Assembly: GCF_002895435.1 (NCBI RefSeq)
Contig: NZ_POYJ01000005.1
Coordinates: forward strand, 1 to 64,000
DNA from: Aquimarina sediminis
Lineage (GTDB): Bacteria; Bacteroidota; Bacteroidia; Flavobacteriales; Flavobacteriaceae
Direction: 5' to 3'
DNA length: 64,000 nucleotides
Positions within the stretch are counted from its first letter, which is position 1; every line of letters starts with the position of its first letter. Positions 18,328 through 25,654 of the stretch are shown piece by piece. The position numbers were made by a program, and so were the translations under genes. The notes below the pieces were generated by a model. That model saw nothing but the letters and a program-made list of their open reading frames with translations. It searched no databases and was not told the origin of the DNA.

Positions 18328-18474
18328 TAATGGGGAGCATAAAATATAGTATGGTGAGCATGATATTATGAATGGTGAGTATATGAATAATTATGGTGAG
18401 CAATATATTTATTGTGATGAGTATGACAAATGCCATGGTGAGCATAATAGCAAGTATGGTGAGTTACTAAAATA
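18328..18474. repeat. Seven 21-bp-periodic repeats with a 9-bp core (operator-like array)
   Basis: Cores TGGTGAGYA start at 18331, 18352, 18373, 18394, 18415, 18436 and 18457, so every step is exactly 21 bp, two turns of B-DNA. Four cores match the TGGTGAGYA consensus exactly; the first reads TGGGGAGCA, the fifth TGATGAGTA and the last TGGTGAGTT. The 12-bp gaps are A/T-rich and vary. The array lies in the 391-bp gap 18109-18499, about 220 bp upstream of the serine hydrolase start and just after the stop of the next gene upstream. A 9-bp box with a 12-bp gap is the geometry known for LytTR regulators, and a LytTR gene is 2 kb away. No other element is seen in this gap. The repeats are seen directly; the operator role is inferred. 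Confidence 0.85.
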
Positions 18475-18499
18475 GTCCCGGGATTAGTTATAATAGGAG

Positions 18500-19201
18500 C
18501 TAAGCTTTTCTGTGTCTACTGATATATCCTTTAAATCGATTGGGATTATTTCTAAAAATATACTTGCCGGCATTACGAATTTCGTCTACCGACTCTTTTA
18601 GATGAGTATATGCCTGGTTTCTTATTTTTACAATATTACTATTCTGAGCGGTAGCATTATTAGCCAGCGCCAGCAGTTTTGCTATTTCTGAGGATAATTG
18701 ACCGGCAAGATCGAGTTTTTGAACATCAAAATTGATATGCTCTAGTTCTGTAGGATACGACTTTCCTAAAATATCAAGATTACTAAGATCCTGGATCAAA
18801 TCTGCAAAACTATTTCCTTTGGCTATAGCTCTAATGGCACTCAAGGCATTTTTTTGATTACGATAAGCATACCTAAAATCAGCAAGTAACTCTGCTCGTA
18901 ATTCTTTTGCTACGAGAAGTTTTTCTTTCCATAGTTTTTGGGGTTTTTCTTGCCCATTTTTTCTGTTTACCCATATTGCCTGGGCATGTCTTAGTGCTCC
19001 TGCACGGGCAGTTAGATCTTCTACATGGTGTTTCCAATCCAGGTTAATTTTTAGTAATGCCTCTTTATCATCCAAAACCCATAGATATAAATCTTCGGCT
19101 TCCTGAAGATAAATATCTATGGGAATATTTGGGGTGCGTATGTCTTTTGTATCGATTTCCTTAAGTATGATAAGTTTATTCTGGTAATCAATTTTTGACA
19201 T
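18500..19201 (-). CDS. Helical protein of unknown function
   Basis: The 233-residue protein is rich in Leu, Ala, Lys and Glu with long predicted helices (EAEDLYLWVLDDKEALLKI, KLWKEKLLVAKELRAELLADF, VDEIRNAGKYIF) and no signal peptide, membrane segment or enzyme motif. It ends basic (GYISRHRKA). It is the last of three co-directional genes (DUF2490, isochorismatase, this one) with short gaps (12 bp), so it likely shares their transcript. The 21-bp array begins 26 bp after its stop. I do not recognise the family. Confidence 0.65.
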   Translation of the reverse strand: MSKIDYQNKLIILKEIDTKDIRTPNIPIDIYLQEAEDLYLWVLDDKEALLKINLDWKHHVEDLTARAGALRHAQAIWVNRKNGQEKPQKLWKEKLLVAKELRAELLADFRYAYRNQKNALSAIRAIAKGNSFADLIQDLSNLDILGKSYPTELEHINFDVQKLDLAGQLSSEIAKLLALANNATAQNSNIVKIRNQAYTHLKESVDEIRNAGKYIFRNNPNRFKGYISRHRKA

Positions 19202-19213
19202 AGCCTCTCTATA

Positions 19214-19786
19214 TTAAGAAATTAGTTGCAAAAGCTGCTCTGTTGATAGGACAGTGGCAAACTCATCTTTTAAACTTGCGATAGCGGTGTCATGTATTAG
19301 TTGCGCACTATAGTTCTGTCCATTAGCTCCTGTTTTATTAAAAGTTGCCACCGCATCTTCAATAAGATAGGTGTCAAACCCATAATTACCTGCCATTCTG
19401 GTGGTGGTGGATACACAATGATCTGTAGTTAGTCCTATGATAACCAGAGTGTCTGTTTTTTTGGTTTCTAATTGCTCTTTGAGGTTTGTATCTATAAAAG
19501 CACTATTAACTTCTTTTTCGATTATAGGTTCGTTGTCTTGCGGATCGATAAAATCCATAAAATCATTACCACTATTATTTTTTGATAGTGGAGAAGTAGG
19601 AGAGGTAGAGCAATGTTTGATATGAAATACTGGGAGATTGTTTTTTCTCCAGGATACTAATAGCTTTTCCATGTTGGTTTCTGCATCTGGATTATTACGC
19701 TCTCCCCCCCAGTGGGTGATATCTTCAAAACCTTTTTGGATATCTATTAATACTAAAGCTGGATTTTTTTCTTTTGAAATCTTCAT
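19214..19786 (-). CDS. Isochorismatase-family cysteine hydrolase
   Basis: The 190-residue protein has the family catalytic triad: Asp in ALVLIDIQKGFED, Lys in IIEKEVNSAFIDT, and Cys in TTDHCVSTTTRMAGNYGF. Such enzymes include nicotinamidases and amidases of N-carbamoyl compounds; the actual substrate cannot be read from the motifs. Its ATG overlaps the upstream gene's TAA by one base (TAATG), so the two are translationally coupled. Cytoplasmic. Confidence 0.88.
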   Translation of the reverse strand: MKISKEKNPALVLIDIQKGFEDITHWGGERNNPDAETNMEKLLVSWRKNNLPVFHIKHCSTSPTSPLSKNNSGNDFMDFIDPQDNEPIIEKEVNSAFIDTNLKEQLETKKTDTLVIIGLTTDHCVSTTTRMAGNYGFDTYLIEDAVATFNKTGANGQNYSAQLIHDTAIASLKDEFATVLSTEQLLQLIS

Positions 19787-20475
19787 TATTGCTTTTCTTT
19801 TTTTCTAAAATCAGTATTGTAAATAACACCTAGCTGTAATCGGTCATAATTGATTCCTGTAAAGTGATTTTTGAGATACCCTAGCTGTATACTAAAATTA
19901 GATTTTACATTATACCCCACAGCACCATACAATCTGTTTTGACCAAAAATAGGTTCTTGCAGATTTATAAAAACTTCGTCATAGGCATTCAAGAACCATT
20001 TTTCATTGATAGGATAAGTTAGTTGTAATCGATATCTTGCTCTATGTTCTGTAAAATCATCATTCTGAGTATTAATAAACCTTTGCTCCAGACGATATCT
20101 GTGCTCAAATTTAAACTTCCCTACAGTGTTTTTTAGAATAAATTGCTCAAAGATTCGGTGTTCCTTAGTGTTTTCTTCTCCCGGTAAATCCTCAAAGGTA
20201 CCATCGGTGCTTATAAAACCATATCCCAAAGTGGCAATTGCTTTATCACTAATATGATAGTTTAACCCTGTACGCAATAATAATTGATTAAAACTAGAAG
20301 CGGTTTCATAAAACCGAAATTGAGCTTCAGAATGAATACTCAGTTTATCAGTTACCTGATTTGTGCCAAAATACATATACCAGGCTCCTAGTTCATCCTG
20401 ACCGTTATCCTGAGCGTTAGAAAATGTTATTGTCGAAAATAATACTAAAAAAAGAAATAAGCTTTTTGTGTTCAT
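19786..20475 (-). CDS. DUF2490-family outer-membrane beta-barrel protein
   Basis: The 229-residue protein has a signal peptide (MNTKSLFLFLVLFSTITFSNAQD) followed by alternating beta strands with aromatic ends, such as LGAWYMYFGTNQV, HSEAQFRFYET and FKFEHRYRLEQRFI. It ends in LQLGVIYNTDFRKKEKQ, close to the end of DUF2490 members. The family forms a small outer-membrane barrel with an unproven function. It is coupled with isochorismatase and lies 155 bp downstream of the LytTR gene on the same strand, so it may be part of that regulon. Confidence 0.85.
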   Translation of the reverse strand: MNTKSLFLFLVLFSTITFSNAQDNGQDELGAWYMYFGTNQVTDKLSIHSEAQFRFYETASSFNQLLLRTGLNYHISDKAIATLGYGFISTDGTFEDLPGEENTKEHRIFEQFILKNTVGKFKFEHRYRLEQRFINTQNDDFTEHRARYRLQLTYPINEKWFLNAYDEVFINLQEPIFGQNRLYGAVGYNVKSNFSIQLGYLKNHFTGINYDRLQLGVIYNTDFRKKEKQ

Positions 20476-20630
20476 CTTATAAAATGCTTTGAGTTGTATT
20501 CAAAATTAAAATGTAATTCTGTAGAAAATCTAAATTTATTTGTTGAAAAAAAGTAGTAAAGATAAAATAAACAAATCCTTCTATACCTCACTTTAAGATT
20601 TATATAAGAAATGATTTATAAAGATCATAA

Positions 20631-21341
20631 TTACAATTTCTTTTTGGTAATGATTTCAAAAAAATCCTTGCGATAGGTATCTCCTATAGGAAGTATCTGA
20701 TCATTAATATAGACATGTAACGAATCTGTTTTGAGAATATGATTCATAGCAACGATATATGATTTATGGATTTTGATGAATGTGCTTTCGGGTAATGTGT
20801 TTTCTATATATTTTAATGTATTATAGGTAATGATTTGTTTGTGTGGCAGATGTATGGCAATATAATTTTTTAAGCCTTCTATGTACAAAATATCATCAAG
20901 GTAGACCTTTTCGTAATTGTTTTTACCATCAGTCTTTACAAATAAATATTCTTTTGCAGATACATTTTGATCAGTAGTGATATTTTTTTGTTTAACCTTG
21001 AGTACTGCTTGATAAAATCGTTCAAATTCAAAAGGTTTAAGTAAGTAATCCATAGCGTTCAGGTTATATCCCTCTAAAGCAAACTGAGGATACGCTGTGG
21101 TGAAAATAATCTGTACCCGATCTTTGACAATTTTGGATAATTGAATTCCTGACAAATCTGGCATTTGGATATCCAAAAATACCAAATCTATAGTATCATT
21201 TTCGATTTGTTTAAGTGCTTCTATAGCTTTTGTAGTGGTAGCGATAAGGTCTAGAAAAGGTACTTTGGATACATAATTTTCTAGCAAACGTATTGCTGGT
21301 GGTTCATCGTCTACGATAAGGCAACGTAATGATTTACTCAT
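20631..21341 (-). CDS. LytTR response regulator
   Basis: The receiver domain (1-120) has the acidic pocket LIVDDEPP, phospho-acceptor Asp in DLVFLDIQMPDLSG and conserved Lys in AMDYLLKPFEFERFY. The LytTR DNA-binding domain (about 135-236) contains LFVKTDGKNNYEKVYLDDI, YIEGLKNYIAIHL, and TFIKIHKSYIVAMNHI. Its product is expected to bind pairs of 9-bp boxes spaced by 12 bp. It overlaps the kinase gene by four bases (ATGA), proof of tight coupling. The 21-bp array at 18328-18474 is a candidate target. Confidence 0.93.
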   Translation of the reverse strand: MSKSLRCLIVDDEPPAIRLLENYVSKVPFLDLIATTTKAIEALKQIENDTIDLVFLDIQMPDLSGIQLSKIVKDRVQIIFTTAYPQFALEGYNLNAMDYLLKPFEFERFYQAVLKVKQKNITTDQNVSAKEYLFVKTDGKNNYEKVYLDDILYIEGLKNYIAIHLPHKQIITYNTLKYIENTLPESTFIKIHKSYIVAMNHILKTDSLHVYINDQILPIGDTYRKDFFEIITKKKL

Positions 21342-22378
21342 ATAGGTATTTTTAGATAAGCTTCAAAGTAAGATTTTTGTTCACTCTGATATAATGTAAA
21401 ATCGTTTTTAAAAAGAATAGATAACCTTTGATGGATACTCATATATCCAATTCCTTCTTCTAGGTACTTCTCTGAAAGAGCCTTTTTATTTTTGGTATGG
21501 ATCTCCAAGTTCTTGGAGTGAATTGTAATCGTGATAGTGGCAGGAGCCGAAGAATCGTTAACAATACCATGTTTAAAAACATTTTCTATAAAATGAATTA
21601 ATAGCATTGCAGGGATTTTTTGATTAGCTACAGTACCATGTACTTGATAGTCAACAGCCAGATTATCTTCATATCGTTTTTTATAAAAGAATATATAATC
21701 CGAAATAAATTTTAGATCCTTTTGTAATGAGATAGTCTCTTGCTGCGTTTCATAAGTCACAAATCGTAATAGACCCGAAAGCCGATGAATATCTGTTGCT
21801 ATTTTGGGCTCACTCTGTATAAGATCTGAATAAAAGCTATTTAGTGTATTAAAAAGGAAATGAGGATCCAGTTGTGATTTTAGCAAGTTTAACTCTGCCT
21901 TTTTGTTTTCAATTTTTAATCGATGTATAGCATCTTGATGATCTACAAATCTAAAGAAAAGATATATTGCGGTACTGAACAGTAAGCTTTTTGAAGCATA
22001 ATAGGAATTATCAAAGACATAGTATCTAAAATGGCGATAATTATCTCCATAGTTATGTAATCCGGTAATAGAATATAGTAAAACCTCTTCTAGTAGATAA
22101 CGAATACCAGCATATAGAAATACTAATAGAATAACCCCAGAGATATATTGTAATATACGTTTGCGCGAAAGTATAAAAGGACATAATATCTTATAATTTA
22201 ATATGTAGATACAAAAGAAAGTAGTATACATTGCCAGAGTATATAAAAACAGAGGGTATTCAAAATAGTCCGCCCAGCTGTTTTTTTGTTTGTATATGTA
22301 ATCACCATACATGTCCATTATAATAATTAATACACCTAGCAGTACATGATATTTCCAACGGTATTTTGATACGACCAT
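21338..22378 (-). CDS. LytS-type sensor histidine kinase
   Basis: The 346-residue kinase has four hydrophobic segments (residues about 11-25, 40-60, 78-95, 128-145) without a large outside domain. The His_kinase motif LKSQLDPHFLFNTLNSFYSDL follows, with the phosphorylated His in DPHF, then an HATPase region (IPAMLLIHFIENVFKHG, GIGYMSIHQRL). It lacks an obvious ligand domain, so the signal is probably sensed in the membrane. It pairs with the LytTR regulator through a 4-bp overlap. Confidence 0.92.
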   Translation of the reverse strand: MVVSKYRWKYHVLLGVLIIIMDMYGDYIYKQKNSWADYFEYPLFLYTLAMYTTFFCIYILNYKILCPFILSRKRILQYISGVILLVFLYAGIRYLLEEVLLYSITGLHNYGDNYRHFRYYVFDNSYYASKSLLFSTAIYLFFRFVDHQDAIHRLKIENKKAELNLLKSQLDPHFLFNTLNSFYSDLIQSEPKIATDIHRLSGLLRFVTYETQQETISLQKDLKFISDYIFFYKKRYEDNLAVDYQVHGTVANQKIPAMLLIHFIENVFKHGIVNDSSAPATITITIHSKNLEIHTKNKKALSEKYLEEGIGYMSIHQRLSILFKNDFTLYQSEQKSYFEAYLKIPI

Positions 22379-22485
22379 AGGTCAAAAATACTATTTTGAG
22401 TATTCAATCTATTCGGTTCTGGTAACAATCCTTATTTTCTTTATACAAACCCGGCAAACCATACAACCAAATTTTAGGTAGTGAA

Positions 22486-22495
22486 TTTGTACCCA
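22486..22495. promoter_or_regulatory. TTTGTACCCA motif in divergent promoter (first copy)
   Basis: The 10-mer TTTGTACCCA lies in the shared upstream region of the LytS operon and the esterase-like gene. The same 10-mer stands at 29475-29484 in the shared upstream region of the second LytTR gene and the MBL-fold gene, and both have a CCAAAT box 16-21 bp before the TGTACCC part. This suggests one common regulator, but two copies are weak evidence. Confidence 0.25.
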
Positions 22496-22580
22496 TTTAT
22501 AAGATAAACATAAGAGTAGATGTAAATCCACCATATTTAATAGGGATACCCTTTTATTTTGGTCTCAAATATATAATGTA

Positions 22581-23885
22581 ATGAGACAATTTATAATACT
22601 TATTGGTTTAATTTTATTTTTTTCTTGCAAAGGCGAAAAAGCATCGGATACCATTGAAGCAAAAACAAAAATTGAGGTTGGAGGATCTAGTATAGATTCA
22701 ACATATATCGCTACAAAAACACGACACTTTACACTTGCAGATACTATAATAACAGGAGAAGGATATGCACTATTAAAAAATATTATTTCTAACTCACAAT
22801 TTATAATGTTTGGCGAGAGACATGGCTCCAAGGTTACTTCAGAGTTAATCGCGGCACTCATCCCAATATTGCATAAAGAAGGATTTAATCACACTGCTTT
22901 TGAGGTAGGTCCGTATGCTGCAAAAAAACTGATGACGCTTAGTTCACCTCCATCTGCTACGGTAGAGAACTTAAAAATATTTACCTCAAAATATGCCTTA
23001 GAAGAAGATCATCAGGTTCCCATTCCTTTTTTTGATGGTTTGGAGGATGCCTATTTTCTTCGTGCTATTCGAGAGCGAAACATGAATATTTGGGGACTCG
23101 ATCAAGAGTATTATTCATCTACATTGTTTTTTATAGACGAATTTCTCTCATTGGCTAAAAATGATACCGAATATCTAACCATCAAATCAGAAAAAGAAAA
23201 GGTGTCTAAAATAATTACCTCTTGGTATACAAAGGATAATTTACCAAATTCTAATATTAAGCTTTTTGAAGAAATACAAAAAGATTCCATTGTAACGCAA
23301 TATCTAAATCGCTTTCGAGAGAAAGAAAATACAAAGAAGATGGTTCAAGATTTAGAAATGAGTTGGGACATATATACTAGATGGAGAGATGACTCACATG
23401 CTGATAGGATAAGCTATATGCGTACCAATTTTTTATCGCATTACAATAAAGCGTTAGAAACAGAAGCAAACCCTAAAGTATTTTTAAAATTTGGTAATCT
23501 ACATGCTTCAAAAATAATGACTAATAGATGTTATGATCTAGGAAATCTTATAACCGAAATCGCTACAAAAAATGATAGTAAGGCAACCATCATTAATTCT
23601 TGGCATCGCTATTTTAATACTAATGGGATAGAAGAAGATTACTTAAAGAAGTATCCTTTATACTTCAACCGGCTACGGGATTTTATGATTCAAGCAAAAC
23701 GAGATCAATGGACAATAATTGATCTCGAGTCTATACGCAAAGATATCGAATTAGGACATGTTACCTTACCAACAAATGGAGACTATCACCGTATAAAAAA
23801 CCTTATAGAAGGGTATGACTATCAATTGATTTTACCTGTCGATAGTAAGATAACACCAAATCGAACTGAGGTTTTAAACAAATGA
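22581..23885 (+). CDS. Lipoprotein of the erythromycin-esterase / ChaN-TraB-like superfamily
   Basis: The 434-residue protein has a lipoprotein signal (FIILIGLILFFSC, Cys 16). After a 50-residue linker the core begins with FIMFGERHGSKVTSEL and FEVGPYAAKKLM, continues with NIWGLDQEYY and ends with FLKFGNLHASK, all placed as the His/Glu-containing motifs of EreA- and TraB/ChaN-like proteins. Function is not known in this subgroup; it may bind a metal or haem, or act as a hydrolase in the periplasm. It is followed after 25 bp by a protein of the same broad superfamily. Superfamily call is moderately sure. Confidence 0.55.
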   Translation: MRQFIILIGLILFFSCKGEKASDTIEAKTKIEVGGSSIDSTYIATKTRHFTLADTIITGEGYALLKNIISNSQFIMFGERHGSKVTSELIAALIPILHKEGFNHTAFEVGPYAAKKLMTLSSPPSATVENLKIFTSKYALEEDHQVPIPFFDGLEDAYFLRAIRERNMNIWGLDQEYYSSTLFFIDEFLSLAKNDTEYLTIKSEKEKVSKIITSWYTKDNLPNSNIKLFEEIQKDSIVTQYLNRFREKENTKKMVQDLEMSWDIYTRWRDDSHADRISYMRTNFLSHYNKALETEANPKVFLKFGNLHASKIMTNRCYDLGNLITEIATKNDSKATIINSWHRYFNTNGIEEDYLKKYPLYFNRLRDFMIQAKRDQWTIIDLESIRKDIELGHVTLPTNGDYHRIKNLIEGYDYQLILPVDSKITPNRTEVLNK

Positions 23886-23910
23886 AATGTAACTACTTAA
23901 TTTTTAAATA

Positions 23911-24744
23911 ATGAAAAAAGTAATTTTGACAATAACTATTTGTTGTTTATGTTTACCCTGTATTGCCCAGAGTCAAAAACCGGTGATAACAGTTTTAGGG
24001 ATGGTTCATTTGCATAATCCCGGTGCAGACGAAGTAAATATGGATATGGGAGATATCCTATCAAATAAAAAACAAGCAGAACTAAAACAACTTATTGATT
24101 TGGTAGCACGATTTAAACCTACCAAGATTGCAATAGAAAAACCAAGGGAGGACACTTTGTGGAGCCAGATACATTATAATAATTATCGTAATGGTATATT
24201 AGAAAAAGAAGTAAGTGAAAATGATAAGTGGCGTATACCAGGCGAAGTTGTACAACTTTCTTATCCTCTGGCAAAAAGAATGAATCTAGATAAGTTATAC
24301 CCTATCGATGCTACAGCAGAGTTTGATATAGAACCCGTTATAATCTATGCAAAGCAGAATAATCAATATGCCCAATTAGAAGAGTTTAAGAAGTTTATTG
24401 AAAACATTGAAAAAGATATAAAATCAATGTCCAAAGGTACCGTCTTGGATATTATTAGATTTGTAAATAGTACCGAATTTGATAAAAACTACAATCAGAA
24501 TTTTTATTTAAAGCACTTAGTTTCTTTTGGAACTGATAATAGCTATATAGGTACCGATGTAGTTGCTGGTTGGTATACTAGAAATTTAAGAATTTTTACA
24601 AACCTAAATAGGATCATTACACCAGAAGATAGGGTTCTAGTTATTTATGGTGCAGGCCATAAAGATATTTTGGTAGACCTTATCAAAGATAGAACAGATT
24701 GGGAATATTATGATATCAATCAGGTATTGAATTACAATGAATAA
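23911..24744 (+). CDS. DUF5694-like secreted protein
   Basis: The 277-residue protein has a Sec signal peptide (MKKVILTITICCLCLPCIAQ). The motif VLGMVHLHNPGADEVN at the mature N-terminus, IAIEKPREDTLW, and LVIYGAGHKDILVDLI near the end mark the DUF5694 family, which is related to the TraB/ChaN fold. Two His and one Glu could form a metal site. The gene follows the esterase-like gene by 25 bp and is likely co-transcribed, so the two may work on one substrate in the periplasm. Confidence 0.75.
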   Translation: MKKVILTITICCLCLPCIAQSQKPVITVLGMVHLHNPGADEVNMDMGDILSNKKQAELKQLIDLVARFKPTKIAIEKPREDTLWSQIHYNNYRNGILEKEVSENDKWRIPGEVVQLSYPLAKRMNLDKLYPIDATAEFDIEPVIIYAKQNNQYAQLEEFKKFIENIEKDIKSMSKGTVLDIIRFVNSTEFDKNYNQNFYLKHLVSFGTDNSYIGTDVVAGWYTRNLRIFTNLNRIITPEDRVLVIYGAGHKDILVDLIKDRTDWEYYDINQVLNYNE

Positions 24745-24880
24745 TTAACAAAGAGTATATTGATACGTTATTATAATTCCCTACAGAAAGAAACACTAGT
24801 AATTTCAGTACGTAACGGCGATATTATTAGAGTGTATTACTGTAAAAAATGTATCGTTAGTAAAAATTAAAATAACAAAT

Positions 24881-25327
24881 ATGATAATAAGAGAAATTAA
24901 AAGCACTGATTTAGAGCAATTAAGTGAATTGTTTGATGGATATAGAGTCTTTTATAGAAAAGAAGCAGACATTGATTCTGCAAAAAAATTTCTTGCTGAT
25001 CGATTAAACAATAAAGATTCTGAGATTTTTGTTTGTGAGACATATGAAAATAAATTAGTAGGTTTTGTACAATTATACCCTTTATTCTCATCAACAAGAA
25101 TGAAAAAACTATGGTTATTAAATGACTTATTTGTCAATCCGGAGTTTAGAGGAAAAGGAATCTCTATAAAACTCATTGAAAGAGCAAAAAAGTTGGTAAC
25201 AGATTCGTCTGCTTGTGGAATGTTTTTAGAAACAGAGAAAGTGAATGAAATTGGTAATAATTTGTATCCAAAAACAGGATTTGAGCTTAATAAAGGTTCT
25301 AATTTTTATGAATGGAATAATAAGTAA
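24881..25327 (+). CDS. GNAT N-acetyltransferase
   Basis: The 148-residue protein shows the GNAT frame: MIIREIKSTDLEQLSELF, ENKLVGFVQLYP, LNDLFVNPEFRGKGISIKLIERA (acetyl-CoA loop R-G-K-G-I) and NNLYPKTGFELNK. It has no signal peptide. It is separated by 136 bp from the DUF5694 gene and followed by a long perfect hairpin. The acceptor is unknown. Confidence 0.88.
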   Translation: MIIREIKSTDLEQLSELFDGYRVFYRKEADIDSAKKFLADRLNNKDSEIFVCETYENKLVGFVQLYPLFSSTRMKKLWLLNDLFVNPEFRGKGISIKLIERAKKLVTDSSACGMFLETEKVNEIGNNLYPKTGFELNKGSNFYEWNNK

Positions 25328-25340
25328 AAATATCTAATCA

Positions 25341-25378
25341 GTTTGTGTAAAATGTATCAAAATACATTTTACACAAAC
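25341..25378. terminator. Perfect 17-bp hairpin after the GNAT gene
   Basis: GTTTGTGTAAAATGTAT and its exact reverse complement flank a 4-nt loop (CAAA). No T tract follows on the plus strand. It is 13 bp after the GNAT stop and may be a terminator, an mRNA 3' protector, or a transcription block between two genes. The remaining intergenic part to 25654 shows nothing I recognise. Confidence 0.6.
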
Positions 25379-25654
25379 CGTTCTGAGTAGTTCTTTATAT
25401 ATCCGAAGCATGGTCGAAGTAGAAAATGTTTAAAATTAGATAAGCCACCAGTGCAAATTGGAGTGATGGTAAGCTTCAAAACAAATTGAAAGAAAGTAAA
25501 GAATATTACTATTTGTAAATAAGTGAAAATATTTTTTTTAGGTTGCCATTAAGTTTGTAATTTTATGATACACAAACTCTTTTGAATTTTTATAGGGATG
25601 ATTTGTAGGGCCAAATAGCTATCCATTAAATATTCAAAAATTAAACCTAACATA

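Noticed and set aside
18328..18474. Repeat array as a CRISPR
   Set aside because: A 21-bp period with a 9-bp core and 12-bp gaps is far too short, and no cas gene is near.
25441..25470. Near-palindrome CCACCA...TGATGG as an insertion-sequence remnant
   Set aside because: Arms are short and imperfect, and there is no transposase piece or target duplication.
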